DNA of 33,394 bases from contig MWCL01000019.1 in the NCBI GenBank assembly GCA_002070025.1, forward strand, positions 1-33,394, written 5' to 3'. Positions 7,208 to 16,275 of this stretch are shown in pieces. A program made the translations under genes and the position numbers. The stretch comes from Spirochaetes bacterium ADurb.Bin215. GTDB lineage: Bacteria > Spirochaetota > Spirochaetia > Treponematales > Treponemataceae. The stretch's first letter is position 1. Every line of letters begins with the position of its first letter. The notes beneath the pieces were generated by a model. It was not told the origin of the DNA and searched no databases. It saw nothing but the letters and a program-made list of their open reading frames with translations.

Positions 7208-9292
7208 ATGGAATATGCAACGGATCTGATTCGCACCGTTACTGTTGCCGGGCACGGACAAACCGGCAAGACCACCCTTGTTGAGCAATTACTGCTTGCT
7301 GCCGGTGTAATTCAGAAAGCCGAGACTGTTGACTCCGGGAAAACAGTCAGTGACCATACTCCAGAAGAAACAGACCGGAAAATATCAATTTACTCATCAC
7401 TTGTGCATCTTCCCTGGAAGAATACCCTCGTCAATATATGGGATACCCCCGGCTCTTCGGACTTCGTTGGAGAAGTCATTACCGCGTTCAGGGCATCCGA
7501 ACTCGCTATAATGCTCATCGATGCCCGTTCCGGAGTCCAGATTGAAACCATCAAGCTCTGGCGGAATCTGGACCGGAGAAACAAGGCTCGTGTGTTGTAC
7601 ATAAGTCACATGGATGACGAACGGGCCGATTTTGAAAAAAGCATCCACGATGTTCATGAGCAGTTCAACGTGGAAGTGTGTCCCGTTACCATCCCCATGG
7701 GCAAGGGCGCGGCGTTCCGCGGAATCATCAATGTGCTGACCGGAAAAGCGTATGAAACGACAGACGGTACTGAAAAAGAGATCCCGGTTCCCGCAGAATA
7801 CACGGAGGAGCTCTCCCGCGCGCGGGAAATTCTCGCCGGCGCCGCGGCGGAGGGAGACGAGGATCTTCTGGTCAAGTTTATCGATGAAGCGGGCCTTTCC
7901 AACGAAGACATGGAGTTCGGCTTGCGGCTCGCCATTCAGGATAACCGCATTGTACCCGCGTTCTGCGGCAGTGCCGTCACCGGTTCAGGACTCTCGTCCT
8001 TGCTCGATTTTATCACCGGAATAGTACCCCCGCCTGCAGGAGCGCTCGAGTCGCTTGTCTCGGACGATGAGACAAAATCGACTGTCAAGATTGATCCTGC
8101 AGCCCCGCTTTCGGCCCTTGTACTCAAAACTTCAAACGACCAGTTCTCCGGGAAACTGTCGTACCTCAAGGTAATAACCGGAAAGCTCACCGCAGATACC
8201 GAGGTGTTTAACGTTACCGAAAACAAGAAAGAAAAGGTCGGAAAACTGTATCGCGCAATCGGCAAAAAACTCGTTGATACCCGCGAGCTTTCGGCCGGCG
8301 ATGTAGGAGTTGCGGCAAAGATGCCCTTCGCGAAAACAAACGATACGCTTGCCGCGTCTTCCGATATTGTACCCTTTGTCCCCCTCAGAACACCGAATCC
8401 GGTATATTCAATGGCCGTATCTGCGGGAGACAAAAAGGACGAGGACAAGCTCGGAGAGTTGCTTACCCGCGCCTGCGAAGAGGATATGACACTCAAGTTC
8501 GCGTATAACGGCGAGACCCGTCAGAGTGTACTGTCCGGTATGGGCGACCTGCATATCAGTATCGTCCTGAACCGCATCAAGGCACAAACAAAGATGGATA
8601 TCCAGACCGTCGTTCCCCGTATTGCATACCGGGAAACGGTTCAACGCAAGGCGCAGGCCGAATACACCCACAAGAAGCAGTCGGGCGGTCATGGTCAGTA
8701 TGCGCGGGTTGTCCTTTCAATCGAGGCGCTCGAACGGGGTGCCGAATATTCCTTTACAAACGCCGTATTCGGCGGAGCGATCTCCAAGGGATACATTCCC
8801 GGTGTCGAGAAGGGCGTAAAGGAAGCCATGGAAAACGGCGTTCTTGCAGGATACCCGGTTGTCGATGTAGGCGTGAGTGTTCTGGACGGAAAGGAACATC
8901 CGGTCGATTCGTCGGAAATGGCATTCAAGATTGCCTCGAGAAACGCATTCCGCGACGCGATGCGGAGCGCGGGACCCATTCTCCTTGAACCGATCATGAG
9001 TCTTACCGTGTACGTGGACATGAACTATCTTGGAGACATCATGAGCGACCTTTCAGGACGCCGCGGACACATACTTGGGCAGGCGAGCCTTGGTGGAGGC
9101 ATCGAAGAAATACGGGCACAGGTTCCGCACCAGGAACTGCTCAAGTACGCCATTGATCTCAGATCGATGACCAGCGGTACCGGTTCTTTCGAAATGACTT
9201 TTGATCATTACAGTCCGATATCCGGAAAGATCGCGGACGAGGTAATCGCAGCCGCGAAAGAGTTTATCAAACAACAGGCTGAAGACGATTAA
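7208..9292 (+). CDS. Divergent elongation factor G paralogue (EF-G-like GTPase)
   Basis: 694 residues with the full EF-G layout: GTPase domain 1-275, beta-barrel domain II about 300-380, and domains III-V to the end, including 'GMGDLHISIVLNRIK' and the C-terminal domain V segment 'SDLSGRRGHILGQ'. It is a paralogue rather than the housekeeping factor. The P-loop is Gly-His-Gly-Gln-Thr-Gly-Lys-Thr (15-22), but the switch II sequence is Asp-Thr-Pro-Gly-Ser (79-83) where canonical EF-G has His, and the guanine-specificity NKxD is Ser-His-Met-Asp (133-136). Switch I 'RGIT' is Arg-Lys-Ile-Ser. Such EF-G-like proteins (EF-G2/FusA2 group) are known but their role in translation is not settled. Start ATG 7208 has AGGAGG at 7194-7199. 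A terminator follows at once. Confidence 0.87.
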   Translation: MEYATDLIRTVTVAGHGQTGKTTLVEQLLLAAGVIQKAETVDSGKTVSDHTPEETDRKISIYSSLVHLPWKNTLVNIWDTPGSSDFVGEVITAFRASELAIMLIDARSGVQIETIKLWRNLDRRNKARVLYISHMDDERADFEKSIHDVHEQFNVEVCPVTIPMGKGAAFRGIINVLTGKAYETTDGTEKEIPVPAEYTEELSRAREILAGAAAEGDEDLLVKFIDEAGLSNEDMEFGLRLAIQDNRIVPAFCGSAVTGSGLSSLLDFITGIVPPPAGALESLVSDDETKSTVKIDPAAPLSALVLKTSNDQFSGKLSYLKVITGKLTADTEVFNVTENKKEKVGKLYRAIGKKLVDTRELSAGDVGVAAKMPFAKTNDTLAASSDIVPFVPLRTPNPVYSMAVSAGDKKDEDKLGELLTRACEEDMTLKFAYNGETRQSVLSGMGDLHISIVLNRIKAQTKMDIQTVVPRIAYRETVQRKAQAEYTHKKQSGGHGQYARVVLSIEALERGAEYSFTNAVFGGAISKGYIPGVEKGVKEAMENGVLAGYPVVDVGVSVLDGKEHPVDSSEMAFKIASRNAFRDAMRSAGPILLEPIMSLTVYVDMNYLGDIMSDLSGRRGHILGQASLGGGIEEIRAQVPHQELLKYAIDLRSMTSGTGSFEMTFDHYSPISGKIADEVIAAAKEFIKQQAEDD

Positions 9293-9327
9293 AAAAAACC
9301 GGGAACACGTTGTTCCCGGTTTTTTTT
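9293..9327. terminator. Bidirectional terminator between EF-G-like gene and citrate synthase
   Basis: A perfect 9-bp stem CCGGGAACA (9299-9307) / TGTTCCCGG (9311-9319) with a 3-nt loop is flanked by an A run and a T run (9320-9327). It starts directly after the EF-G-like stop and ends 1 bp before the gltA stop. Confidence 0.95.
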
Positions 9328-9328
9328 C

Positions 9329-10690
9329 TTAATTTCTGTCTTTCATGGACACATAGTCCCGGAATTCACCAACCTGTTTGAACGCCGGACGATATATTCT
9401 GCCGCCGGAGATTATCTCTTCCAGGCGGTGCGCCGCCCATCCTGCCACACGGGATATGGCAAAGATCGGCGTAAACAGTTCGGGCGGGATATCGAGCATT
9501 GAGTACACAAATCCGGAATAAAAGTCCACATTCGTGCAAATCCGCTTGTCGCTCCCCTTTTCTTCATAAAAAATGTTGGGGAATATTTTCTCGATCAGGC
9601 AGTACAACTCGAACTCGTCCTTGAATCCCTTTACTTCCGCAAGGCCCCGCGCTTTTTCCCTGAGCAGGGTCGCGCGCGGATCGGAAATGGTATACACGGC
9701 GTGTCCCTGACCGTACACGAGTCCGCTCCGGTCACCGGCTTCCTTACGCAGCAGTTTGCGCAAGTAATCCCCGAGTTCACGCTCGTTGCTCCAGTCCTGT
9801 ACGTTTTCCTTGATCTCTTGCATCATTTCGATGACCTTGATATTGGCACCGCCATGACGGCGTCCCTTCAGGGAGCCCACGGCTGCGCTGATCGCCGAAT
9901 AGGTATCGGTATCCGCCGAGGAAACGACATGAACGGTAAGGGAGGAATTGTTTCCACCCCCGTGTTCCGCATGCAGGATCAGGGCAAGATCGAGAAGCTC
10001 GGCTTCAAGTTTGTCATAGTTTTTATCGGCCCGGATCATCCTGAGGAAATTTTCCGCAGTAGAAAGATTGGGAAGCGGATTGTGCAAGTACATGCTCTTT
10101 CCGTCATAGTTCCGGCGCTTGGCCTGATATCCGTAGGCAACCATTGCCGGGAACCGGGCAATGAGCTGAACACACTGCAGCAGAACGTTCTTGACCGAGA
10201 CATCCTCGGGATTCGGGTCGTAGGAATACGAAACAAGAACCGAACGGGCAAGCTTGTTCATGATGTCTGAAGACGGAGACTTGAGAATCATGTCCTCGAC
10301 GAAGTTGTTGGGAAGCTCGCGGTATTCACCGAGGACGGCGTCAAACTCGTCAAGCTGAGAGGCGTTGGGGAGCTCTCCGAAAAGAAGCAGGTAGGCAACC
10401 TGTTCGAATCCGAACATTTCGCTTGCTTCGACATCCTTGATGATATCTTCCACATCATAGCCCCGGTAAATGAGTTTGCCGGGAACAGGGACCGGTTTTC
10501 CGTCTACGGTGTCATACCCGTATACGTTTCCGATACCGGTAAGACCGACCAATACACCTTTGCCGTCACTGTCGCGGAGACCGCGTTTAACATCATATTT
10601 CGCGTACAAATCGGGATCAATATACCCGTGTTGTTCAGCAAGAAGAGAAAGCTCATCGAGCAGTGATGTTCTTTTTGAATCAAATCGCAT
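9329..10690 (-). CDS. gltA: Citrate synthase
   Basis: Condenses acetyl-CoA and oxaloacetate to citrate in the cytoplasm. 453 residues, the length of the longer bacterial citrate synthases. Active-site features: His243 in '[11 protein letters not shown]', His279 in 'RRHGGANI', the '[14 protein letters not shown]' segment with His330, Asp389 in 'NVDFYSGF', and the substrate Arg in '[12 protein letters not shown]'. 'HGGGNNSS' replaces the more usual 'NAST'-type sequence after the first catalytic His region. Start ATG 10690 is preceded by GGAAGGA with normal spacing, so unlike several neighbours it has a leader. It is a single gene, divergent from asnS across a 195-bp AT-rich region with a 12-bp palindrome and phased repeats, which suggests dedicated regulation. 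A methylcitrate synthase role cannot be excluded. Confidence 0.93.
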   Translation of the reverse strand: MRFDSKRTSLLDELSLLAEQHGYIDPDLYAKYDVKRGLRDSDGKGVLVGLTGIGNVYGYDTVDGKPVPVPGKLIYRGYDVEDIIKDVEASEMFGFEQVAYLLLFGELPNASQLDEFDAVLGEYRELPNNFVEDMILKSPSSDIMNKLARSVLVSYSYDPNPEDVSVKNVLLQCVQLIARFPAMVAYGYQAKRRNYDGKSMYLHNPLPNLSTAENFLRMIRADKNYDKLEAELLDLALILHAEHGGGNNSSLTVHVVSSADTDTYSAISAAVGSLKGRRHGGANIKVIEMMQEIKENVQDWSNERELGDYLRKLLRKEAGDRSGLVYGQGHAVYTISDPRATLLREKARGLAEVKGFKDEFELYCLIEKIFPNIFYEEKGSDKRICTNVDFYSGFVYSMLDIPPELFTPIFAISRVAGWAAHRLEEIISGGRIYRPAFKQVGEFRDYVSMKDRN

Positions 10691-10722
10691 ATTTTTTCCT
10701 TCCAGGAAACAAACTGTGTATA

Positions 10723-10752
10723 TTTATACATTATAACCATTCTTTCGTACAA
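10723..10752 (-). promoter_or_regulatory. Predicted gltA promoter region
   Basis: Two overlapping readings exist on the minus strand. TTGTAC (10752-10747), 18 nt and TATAAA (10728-10723) is one. A perfect TATAAT (10735-10730) with no good -35 is the other, and its -35 position would fall on the palindrome at 10753-10764. Either leaves a leader of roughly 25-40 nt with GGAAGGA before gltA. Confidence 0.5.
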
Positions 10753-10764
10753 GCAGAATTCTGC
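10753..10764. promoter_or_regulatory. Perfect 12-bp palindrome upstream of gltA (candidate operator)
   Basis: GCAGAATTCTGC is a perfect palindrome abutting or covering the gltA -35 position. The place and symmetry fit a dimeric regulator site. The regulator is unknown. Confidence 0.4.
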
Positions 10765-10849
10765 CCAAAATTCAAAAAAACTTCTTTTTCTTTTTTTGCA
10801 TATTTATTCTTTTTTTTGTATATTTATCTATTTTTCCCTTCTCGCCCCT

Positions 10850-10876
10850 TTGACGCGTCATTCGAAACATGATACT
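10850..10876 (+). promoter_or_regulatory. Predicted asnS promoter with the -10 box 9 nt before ATG
   Basis: TTGACG (10850-10855), a short 15-nt spacer and GATACT (10871-10876), then 9 nt to ATG 10886 with no Shine-Dalgarno. The spacer is short for sigma70; TTTGAC at 10849-10854 would give 16. Confidence 0.5.
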
Positions 10877-10885
10877 GTTTTCTTC

Positions 10886-12298
10886 ATGAAAACAACCTTG
10901 ATCAAGGAAATCCTTGTCTCACAACCCGACGGACGGGATGTTACCGTACACGGTTGGGTACGTACAAAACGGGAAACAAAAAATCTTATTTTCCTTCAAA
11001 TAAATGACGGATCCTGTTTTGCATCCATTCAGGTCACCCTGGACCGGGATGCCGGAATTGATCCGGCGATTCTCGACGAGCTGAAGAAGGCGACAACCGG
11101 TGCCTCTGTCCGTGTAAACGGCAAGCTTGTTGAATCCCCTGCTTCCGGACAGGCGGTGGAAATACAGGCGTTGTCCCTCACCGTACTCGGGGAAGCTCCC
11201 GCTGAAACCTATCCGCTCCAGAAAAAGAACCATTCATTCGAATTCCTCCGTGAAAACGCACACCTCCGGGCCCGCACCAACACCTTTGGTGCCATAGCAC
11301 GCATGCGGAGCCAGATGGCTTATGCCGTACATGTGTTCTTTCAGGAACGCGGATTCCACTATGTACATACCCCCATAATTACCGCATCCGACTGCGAAGG
11401 CGCCGGAGAAATGTTCCAGGTAACTACGCTGGACCTCGGAGGTCTCGCCAGGTCCACCCCGAAAAGCGGCGAAGATGCGGTAGACTTCTCCCGGGATTTC
11501 TTCGGGAAACCGGCGAATCTGACCGTTTCGGGACAGCTGGAAGCGGAAACCTACGCGACGGCCGTCTCACGGGTCTATACCTTTGGTCCGACCTTCAGGG
11601 CCGAGAATTCCAATACCACCCGGCATCTCGCCGAGTTCTGGATGATCGAACCTGAGATAGCCTTTTGCGATATTACCGAAAACATGAATGTCGCGGAGGA
11701 GTTCATCAAATTCCTTCTCACCTGGGCCCTGGAAAAATGCGCCGAAGACATGGCGTTCTTCGACGCCCGTATTCAGCCCGGACTCATCGAGACACTGAAA
11801 AAAGTCGTCTCGTCGAACTTTGTCCGCATCACCTACACCGAGGCCATTGAGCAGCTTGAAAAGAACGCCACGGCTTTTGAGTTCAAACCCTTCTGGGGCT
11901 GTGATCTCCAGAGCGAACATGAAAAATACCTGACGGAGATCGTCTACAAGGGACCGGTAATCGTTACCGACTACCCCCGGGAGATCAAGGCATTTTACAT
12001 GAAGCTCAATGATGACGGAAAAACGGTGCGGGCCATGGACATGCTGGTTCCCGGACTGGGCGAGATAATCGGCGGCTCCGAACGCGAAGAGAACCTCGAA
12101 AAACTCGAGAAGCGCATCACCGACATGAACCTGGATCCGGACGACTACTGGTGGTACCTCGATCTTCGCAGATACGGCTCTGTCCCCCATGCCGGTTTCG
12201 GTCTCGGTTTTGAACGTCTGTTACTGTATATAACGGGCATGGGAAACATCCGGGATGTAATTCCCTTCCCGAGGGCTCCGAAGCTTGCGGATTTCTAA
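10886..12298 (+). CDS. asnS: Asparaginyl-tRNA synthetase
   Basis: Class IIb aminoacyl-tRNA synthetase that charges tRNA-Asn, 470 residues. The N-terminal OB-fold anticodon domain (about 15-105) begins '[15 protein letters not shown]'. The catalytic core has motif 2 ('[21 protein letters not shown]') and motif 3 ('[15 protein letters not shown]'), and ends '[10 protein letters not shown]', typical of AsnS rather than AspS (shorter, no GAD insertion). The frame is open 30 codons further upstream, but those residues are Phe/Ile-rich and come from the AT-rich spacer, so ATG 10886, where family homology starts, is chosen. No Shine-Dalgarno precedes it. The 3' end overlaps the carboxypeptidase gene by 14 bp. 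Confidence 0.95.
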   Translation: MKTTLIKEILVSQPDGRDVTVHGWVRTKRETKNLIFLQINDGSCFASIQVTLDRDAGIDPAILDELKKATTGASVRVNGKLVESPASGQAVEIQALSLTVLGEAPAETYPLQKKNHSFEFLRENAHLRARTNTFGAIARMRSQMAYAVHVFFQERGFHYVHTPIITASDCEGAGEMFQVTTLDLGGLARSTPKSGEDAVDFSRDFFGKPANLTVSGQLEAETYATAVSRVYTFGPTFRAENSNTTRHLAEFWMIEPEIAFCDITENMNVAEEFIKFLLTWALEKCAEDMAFFDARIQPGLIETLKKVVSSNFVRITYTEAIEQLEKNATAFEFKPFWGCDLQSEHEKYLTEIVYKGPVIVTDYPREIKAFYMKLNDDGKTVRAMDMLVPGLGEIIGGSEREENLEKLEKRITDMNLDPDDYWWYLDLRRYGSVPHAGFGLGFERLLLYITGMGNIRDVIPFPRAPKLADF

Positions 12299-13697
12299 AA
12301 GCGATAAAAAATTTCACGGCATCAAGGCGGCACGGCGGATACTCATCGCCATGCTTGCTGTTTCTGCGCTGGCTACGGCTCTCGTGGGGTACACATCCTT
12401 TCGTCTATCCGGAATCGTTGATCCGGCAGTTCAGGCGCAGCAGGATTTGGCACGTTCCGTGTACCGCCGGACGCATGCCCCCGATCTCCATCCCTTCGAC
12501 GGCGCCCCGGAACTGACCACCTGGGCATGGTCAGGATCAGCAGCCATGCCGGAGCCTGATCTGGTCCGGGCAAAGTCGGTTTTGCTTGCTTGCGCGGATT
12601 CGGGAGAAGTCCTTTTCGAAAAGAACGCCGACGAACTCATTCCCCCGGCCTCCATGACAAAACTGGTGGCCATGTATACCGCGCTCCGGGCCGTAGCGAA
12701 CGGCGAAGTCAGTCTTGACGATTCGGTAGCACTCCCCGAAGAATCCTGGGCACGAAATATCCCGCCGGGCTCGTCCCTCATGTTTCTCGGTCCTGGTCAG
12801 AACGTTACTATGGATGAAATACTCACCGGAATGGCCGTGGTTTCCGGAAATGATGCGGCAATTGCCCTTGCCTGCCATGTATCAGGTTCTGTACCGGCCT
12901 TTGTCGCGCGCATGAACGACGAAATACGCCGATTGGGCTTGCGGAAAACCGTATTTGTGGAACCGTCGGGACTCAGCGAAAACAATCGTACCACCGCACG
13001 GGAGTTCGCCAGTTTCGCGCTCTCCTATATCCGGGAATTTCCCGAGACTCTTGAACGGTATCATTCGAAACGCGATCTCTCCTATCCCCTGCCGGGGAAT
13101 CGTGCGAAAGGAAATAACGAACCGGCTGTCTACCAGCGGGCGACAAATACCCTTCTTGCGACCCTCGAAGGATGTGACGGTCTGAAAACCGGATTCATAT
13201 ACGAGTCCGGGTTTAATATCTGCCTGACGGCTGAACGGAACGGGACCCGTTTCCTCGCACTGATAATGGGCGGCCCCGGGAGAACAATCCGGGAAGGAGT
13301 TCGAATACGGGACAGGGACGGAAACTCGATCATGGAATGGGTGTTTGCGAACCGGAGGGTAGTGCCAACCCGCGACGCGGTTCCGGTTCCCCTTACCGTG
13401 TGGGGCGGCCGCGAAACAAGTCTTTGGGCAATACCCGCGGGGACGGGCTTCATGGTACATCCGGCGGGAGCGTTACTGTCTGTTCAAACGGTTTTGCCCC
13501 GTTCAATCAACGCTCCGATAGCGGCCGGAACCCGGATCGGGTCCGTTGACTACCTTGCGGACGGCAAGGTGGTGCATTCCGTTCCGCTCGTAGCCGACCG
13601 GAACATCGAGCGGGCCCCAGGACCCCTTGTACTTCTTGATTATCTCGCGTCCCGGTGCGCGGAATTACTGTTGTCTAACGGGCGGCGTTCTGAATAA
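12285..13697 (+). CDS. D-alanyl-D-alanine carboxypeptidase (peptidase S11, DacA type)
   Basis: Low-molecular-weight penicillin-binding protein that trims the terminal D-Ala of peptidoglycan stem peptides in the periplasm. 470 residues. An N-terminal membrane or signal segment lies at about 18-38. The three penicillin-binding motifs are Ser123-Met-Thr-Lys126, Ser187-Gly-Asn189 and Lys301-Thr-Gly303. A PBP5-like C-terminal beta domain follows (about 370-450). The start is a TTG at 12285 with GAGGG at 12271-12275; the next ATG (12351) would remove the basic residues ahead of the hydrophobic segment. It overlaps asnS by 14 bp, so the two are co-transcribed, and its end overlaps the convergent deacetylase-like gene by 23 bp. 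No clear C-terminal amphipathic anchor is seen. Confidence 0.9.
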   Translation: MRISKSDKKFHGIKAARRILIAMLAVSALATALVGYTSFRLSGIVDPAVQAQQDLARSVYRRTHAPDLHPFDGAPELTTWAWSGSAAMPEPDLVRAKSVLLACADSGEVLFEKNADELIPPASMTKLVAMYTALRAVANGEVSLDDSVALPEESWARNIPPGSSLMFLGPGQNVTMDEILTGMAVVSGNDAAIALACHVSGSVPAFVARMNDEIRRLGLRKTVFVEPSGLSENNRTTAREFASFALSYIREFPETLERYHSKRDLSYPLPGNRAKGNNEPAVYQRATNTLLATLEGCDGLKTGFIYESGFNICLTAERNGTRFLALIMGGPGRTIREGVRIRDRDGNSIMEWVFANRRVVPTRDAVPVPLTVWGGRETSLWAIPAGTGFMVHPAGALLSVQTVLPRSINAPIAAGTRIGSVDYLADGKVVHSVPLVADRNIERAPGPLVLLDYLASRCAELLLSNGRRSE

Positions 13698-15957
13698 GGG
13701 TATCTACCGTAACAATGCGGTAGCCCGCTTCCATGAGCGCGTTTACCAGCAGGTCAACCTGTTCAAACAGGTAGCTGTCCCGATAGCCAGAAGGTTTGCC
13801 TATTCGTACCGGTATGATCGATCCGGGCATTTTCTTGCGCACAATGTCTTCAACCAGTTCATAAGCACTCCGGTACATGCCGGGAGTCTTTAAATCCTGT
13901 TCCGCACTCACCCAGTCCGGCACCATCACGTCCGGCGAGATATACCGGTATCCGGATTTTTCACCCGCACCAAGGATGTCGGGAGAGAGAACATAATGCG
14001 GCGCATGCCAGAACAGGGACAACTCCTGTCCGGTTGCGTTAAAAAAGTCATCTTCGTTGCGTGAAAGACCGCGGATAATGAAATCTTCGTCTATCCGGTA
14101 CTGTGTCCCCGAAAGATCCCAGGTGGTATAAAAAAGCGACGCGCACTGATGGCCGGCTTTAACTATTTCATTTACTGCCGCCGGGTTGCGCCGGATAAAC
14201 TCACCGTTAATGAAAAATGTTGCACGGATTCCGTACCGGTGGAGGGTATCGAGAATTACCGATAGCCCCTCAAGGGAATCCATCGCGTCAAAGACCAGGG
14301 AAACTTCACGATTTCCGTTCCGTTTTCCGTGTGAAAAGACGCCGGACACCGCCGCGGTTTCGGCGGAAAGCGCCGGAATGTTTTCTGTTACCGGCACCGG
14401 CTCACGTACGAGCGGCCAGGTTCCGCCGGGGGTTCCAGTAGACCGGACATACAGCATGTTCGTATAGTAACCCTTCCCCGAATCCGTGTAGAGCCGCCAT
14501 GATTTATTGGAACTTGTTGCAGGACGAATCCGCGACACTGCTGTGGGAACCCATTGCAGACGGTCCGTGTATTCAACGATCGTTGCCGTGCCGGTCTCGC
14601 CAAGAACCGTTTTACCGGCCTCATCCCAGCCATACCGTTTAACCGCAGACAACAGCAGCGTTGATACGGCACCAGTCTGAAAGTTCCATTGATCCAGTGT
14701 TTCTGTCCCGCCAATATACAACAGGGCACCGTCTCCCCATACTACCGAGACCGGCTTCTGCTGTCGATACGCGCCCGTTTCTTTCCAGGTAATGGTGTTG
14801 TACACCAGAACGGATTCCATTGTTACAAAGGCAATGGACGCTCCGTCACGGGCTATATGTGCGTTGACGGTGCGGTCCGGAACCGGGACCGGCACAAAAA
14901 CCTTGCTGCCGGACACATCGGTCATTTTCCAGGCTTTGGCTATTCGTTTGCCGTCTTCCATGGAAAAAGCCAAAACAACCGGTGTATTTCCCGGTGTCCA
15001 GAAAAGTTCTACAGAAACCGTATTGCCCGAAAGAAGAACCCAGGGCAACAGGGACGGTTTGGTTACGGCAACAAAATCGTCTCCGTCAAGGGGACAATAG
15101 TATACCGACCGGTTTCCGCGGGAATACAGAATCGCTTCCCCGTCCGGGGAAACATGGAACGAGTCACATGCCGGATCATAGGGGAACGGAATTTTTCCCG
15201 CCAGTTCGCCGTATCCGAGCAGCGGGCTGTACAACGAACGGGAGAAGAGCTCGGAGGCCTGAATACGGTAAACGTCGGTTCCGGAAATGTACATGAGGTG
15301 TGAATCCCGGTACCAGGAAACCGTATTGATGGTTCCTTCCCCGAGAGAGCGGTATTTGCTGTCTACCACCGTGGTGGAGAAGAATGATTCGGGACGCGCA
15401 AAATAGAGAGTACCCGAGACTTCGTACACAAACAACGACGAATCACGGGACCAGGAAACCGGCACAAATCCGCGCCCGACAGAATCAGCGAGGATGTAGC
15501 GTACATCCCGAGAGGTGTCTACGAGAATCATTTTGCCGCGGGCGGCGGTTACCGGTTCAATGAGAATCAGCCACCTGCCGTCAGGACTCGTTGTCATTTC
15601 GGGAAGCATGCCCGAACTGATGGTACCGCCTGATACAAAGGGTTTGCGCTCTTCGATCCTGACAATCTTTCCGGTGGGGACGCTGTACCGGATCATTCCG
15701 AAACGGTTTCTGACCTGTACGACAGAACCGTTACCGAGAGATTCCATCTTTTCGGGGAAGAAGGTCAGCTGGTCAACCGTTCCGGTTTCGAGACTCTTTT
15801 GAAACAGAGTTTCGTATGAATGACTGCCGGGTATCCGGGCCGAAACGGAAAAGAGAACCTCATTGTCCGGATTGATATCCGGCGCGGAAAAAGAAACTTC
15901 CGGAAAAACCGGAATAATCAGGAAAATGGATACGATTACGCAAAAAAAGCTTTTCAT
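13675..15957 (-). CDS. Secreted beta-propeller protein with a degenerate NodB (polysaccharide deacetylase-like) domain
   Basis: 760 residues. A signal peptide (about 1-24) is followed by some 470 residues of repeated strands with 'SPDGRWLIL', 'SWSRDSSLFVYEV', 'VSPDGEAILYS' type segments, as in TolB/WD40-like propellers. From 549 a NodB-like fold is visible ('GIRATFFINGEFI', 'GYRYISPDV', '[11 protein letters not shown]'). The metal and catalytic motifs are changed: TFDDG is Val-Phe-Asp-Ala-Met (Asp557), the HTxxH motif has Leu608 and Thr612 in place of both His, and RAPY is His-Ala-Pro-His-Tyr (651-655). It is therefore probably a non-catalytic glycan-binding or scaffold protein in the periplasm. 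It is last in the M23/zinc-ribbon cluster, 13 bp after the zinc ribbon gene. Confidence 0.8.
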   Translation of the reverse strand: MKSFFCVIVSIFLIIPVFPEVSFSAPDINPDNEVLFSVSARIPGSHSYETLFQKSLETGTVDQLTFFPEKMESLGNGSVVQVRNRFGMIRYSVPTGKIVRIEERKPFVSGGTISSGMLPEMTTSPDGRWLILIEPVTAARGKMILVDTSRDVRYILADSVGRGFVPVSWSRDSSLFVYEVSGTLYFARPESFFSTTVVDSKYRSLGEGTINTVSWYRDSHLMYISGTDVYRIQASELFSRSLYSPLLGYGELAGKIPFPYDPACDSFHVSPDGEAILYSRGNRSVYYCPLDGDDFVAVTKPSLLPWVLLSGNTVSVELFWTPGNTPVVLAFSMEDGKRIAKAWKMTDVSGSKVFVPVPVPDRTVNAHIARDGASIAFVTMESVLVYNTITWKETGAYRQQKPVSVVWGDGALLYIGGTETLDQWNFQTGAVSTLLLSAVKRYGWDEAGKTVLGETGTATIVEYTDRLQWVPTAVSRIRPATSSNKSWRLYTDSGKGYYTNMLYVRSTGTPGGTWPLVREPVPVTENIPALSAETAAVSGVFSHGKRNGNREVSLVFDAMDSLEGLSVILDTLHRYGIRATFFINGEFIRRNPAAVNEIVKAGHQCASLFYTTWDLSGTQYRIDEDFIIRGLSRNEDDFFNATGQELSLFWHAPHYVLSPDILGAGEKSGYRYISPDVMVPDWVSAEQDLKTPGMYRSAYELVEDIVRKKMPGSIIPVRIGKPSGYRDSYLFEQVDLLVNALMEAGYRIVTVDTLIQNAAR

Positions 15958-15970
15958 GCTGCCAGTCCTG

Positions 15971-16219
15971 TCAAGTCAGGTGCGCTTCCGACATGAGCAG
16001 GGTTAATTCCTGCTCGAGCGTACCCAGAGTATTTTCCATGCGGGCAATGCGGGAAGCGTCTTCTTCTGGCAGTACACCGCCAAAACTTCCCGAAAAAACC
16101 GAATCCATGTGCAGAGCGAACGAAACCAGCTCTTCAGAGACGGTACCGCACCAGGGACAATAGATGAACGATGCATCAACCGTTCTTCCACATTGGTGAC
16201 AAACAGCATTTTTGTCCAT
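15971..16219 (-). CDS. Small zinc-ribbon protein
   Basis: 82 residues. The N-terminus has Cys-His-Gln-Cys-Gly and Tyr-Cys-Pro-Trp-Cys-Gly, a CxxC-x(n)-CxxC zinc ribbon within the first 25 residues. The remainder is a helical segment rich in Glu and Leu. There is no membrane segment. A GGAAGGA Shine-Dalgarno lies before ATG 16219, with a TATACT-like -10 (minus strand 16242-16237) further up, so it may have its own promoter as well as read-through from the M23 gene. The specific role is unknown; double-CxxC ribbons of this kind bind zinc for protein or nucleic-acid contacts. Confidence 0.75.
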   Translation of the reverse strand: MDKNAVCHQCGRTVDASFIYCPWCGTVSEELVSFALHMDSVFSGSFGGVLPEEDASRIARMENTLGTLEQELTLLMSEAHLT

Positions 16220-16275
16220 TCTATAATCCTTCCTTCAGTATATCATGAGGTAACAACGCACCGCCAGCATTATCA

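Larger units (their letters stand above)
10717..10827 (+). repeat. Three phased copies of a tgYatatttat motif between gltA and asnS
   Basis: Copies of tg(t/c)atatttat begin at 10717, 10797 and 10817. The last two lie in an 18-bp near-repeat with a leading T7 run (10791-10808 and 10811-10828), offset by exactly 20 bp; the first is 80 bp away. The spacing keeps all copies on one helix face. The region is strongly AT-rich and lies upstream of the asnS -35. Confidence 0.5.

Noticed and set aside
10796-10885. Upstream extension of asnS by 30 codons
   Set aside because: The residues are Phe/Ile-rich low-complexity from AT-rich spacer and the promoter would fall inside the gene.
11567-12190. 207-codon open frame opposite asnS
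   Set aside because: Antisense shadow over the most conserved part of asnS; no start signal.
12882-13460. 192-codon open frame opposite the carboxypeptidase gene
   Set aside because: Antisense to penicillin-binding motifs that are clearly coded on the plus strand.
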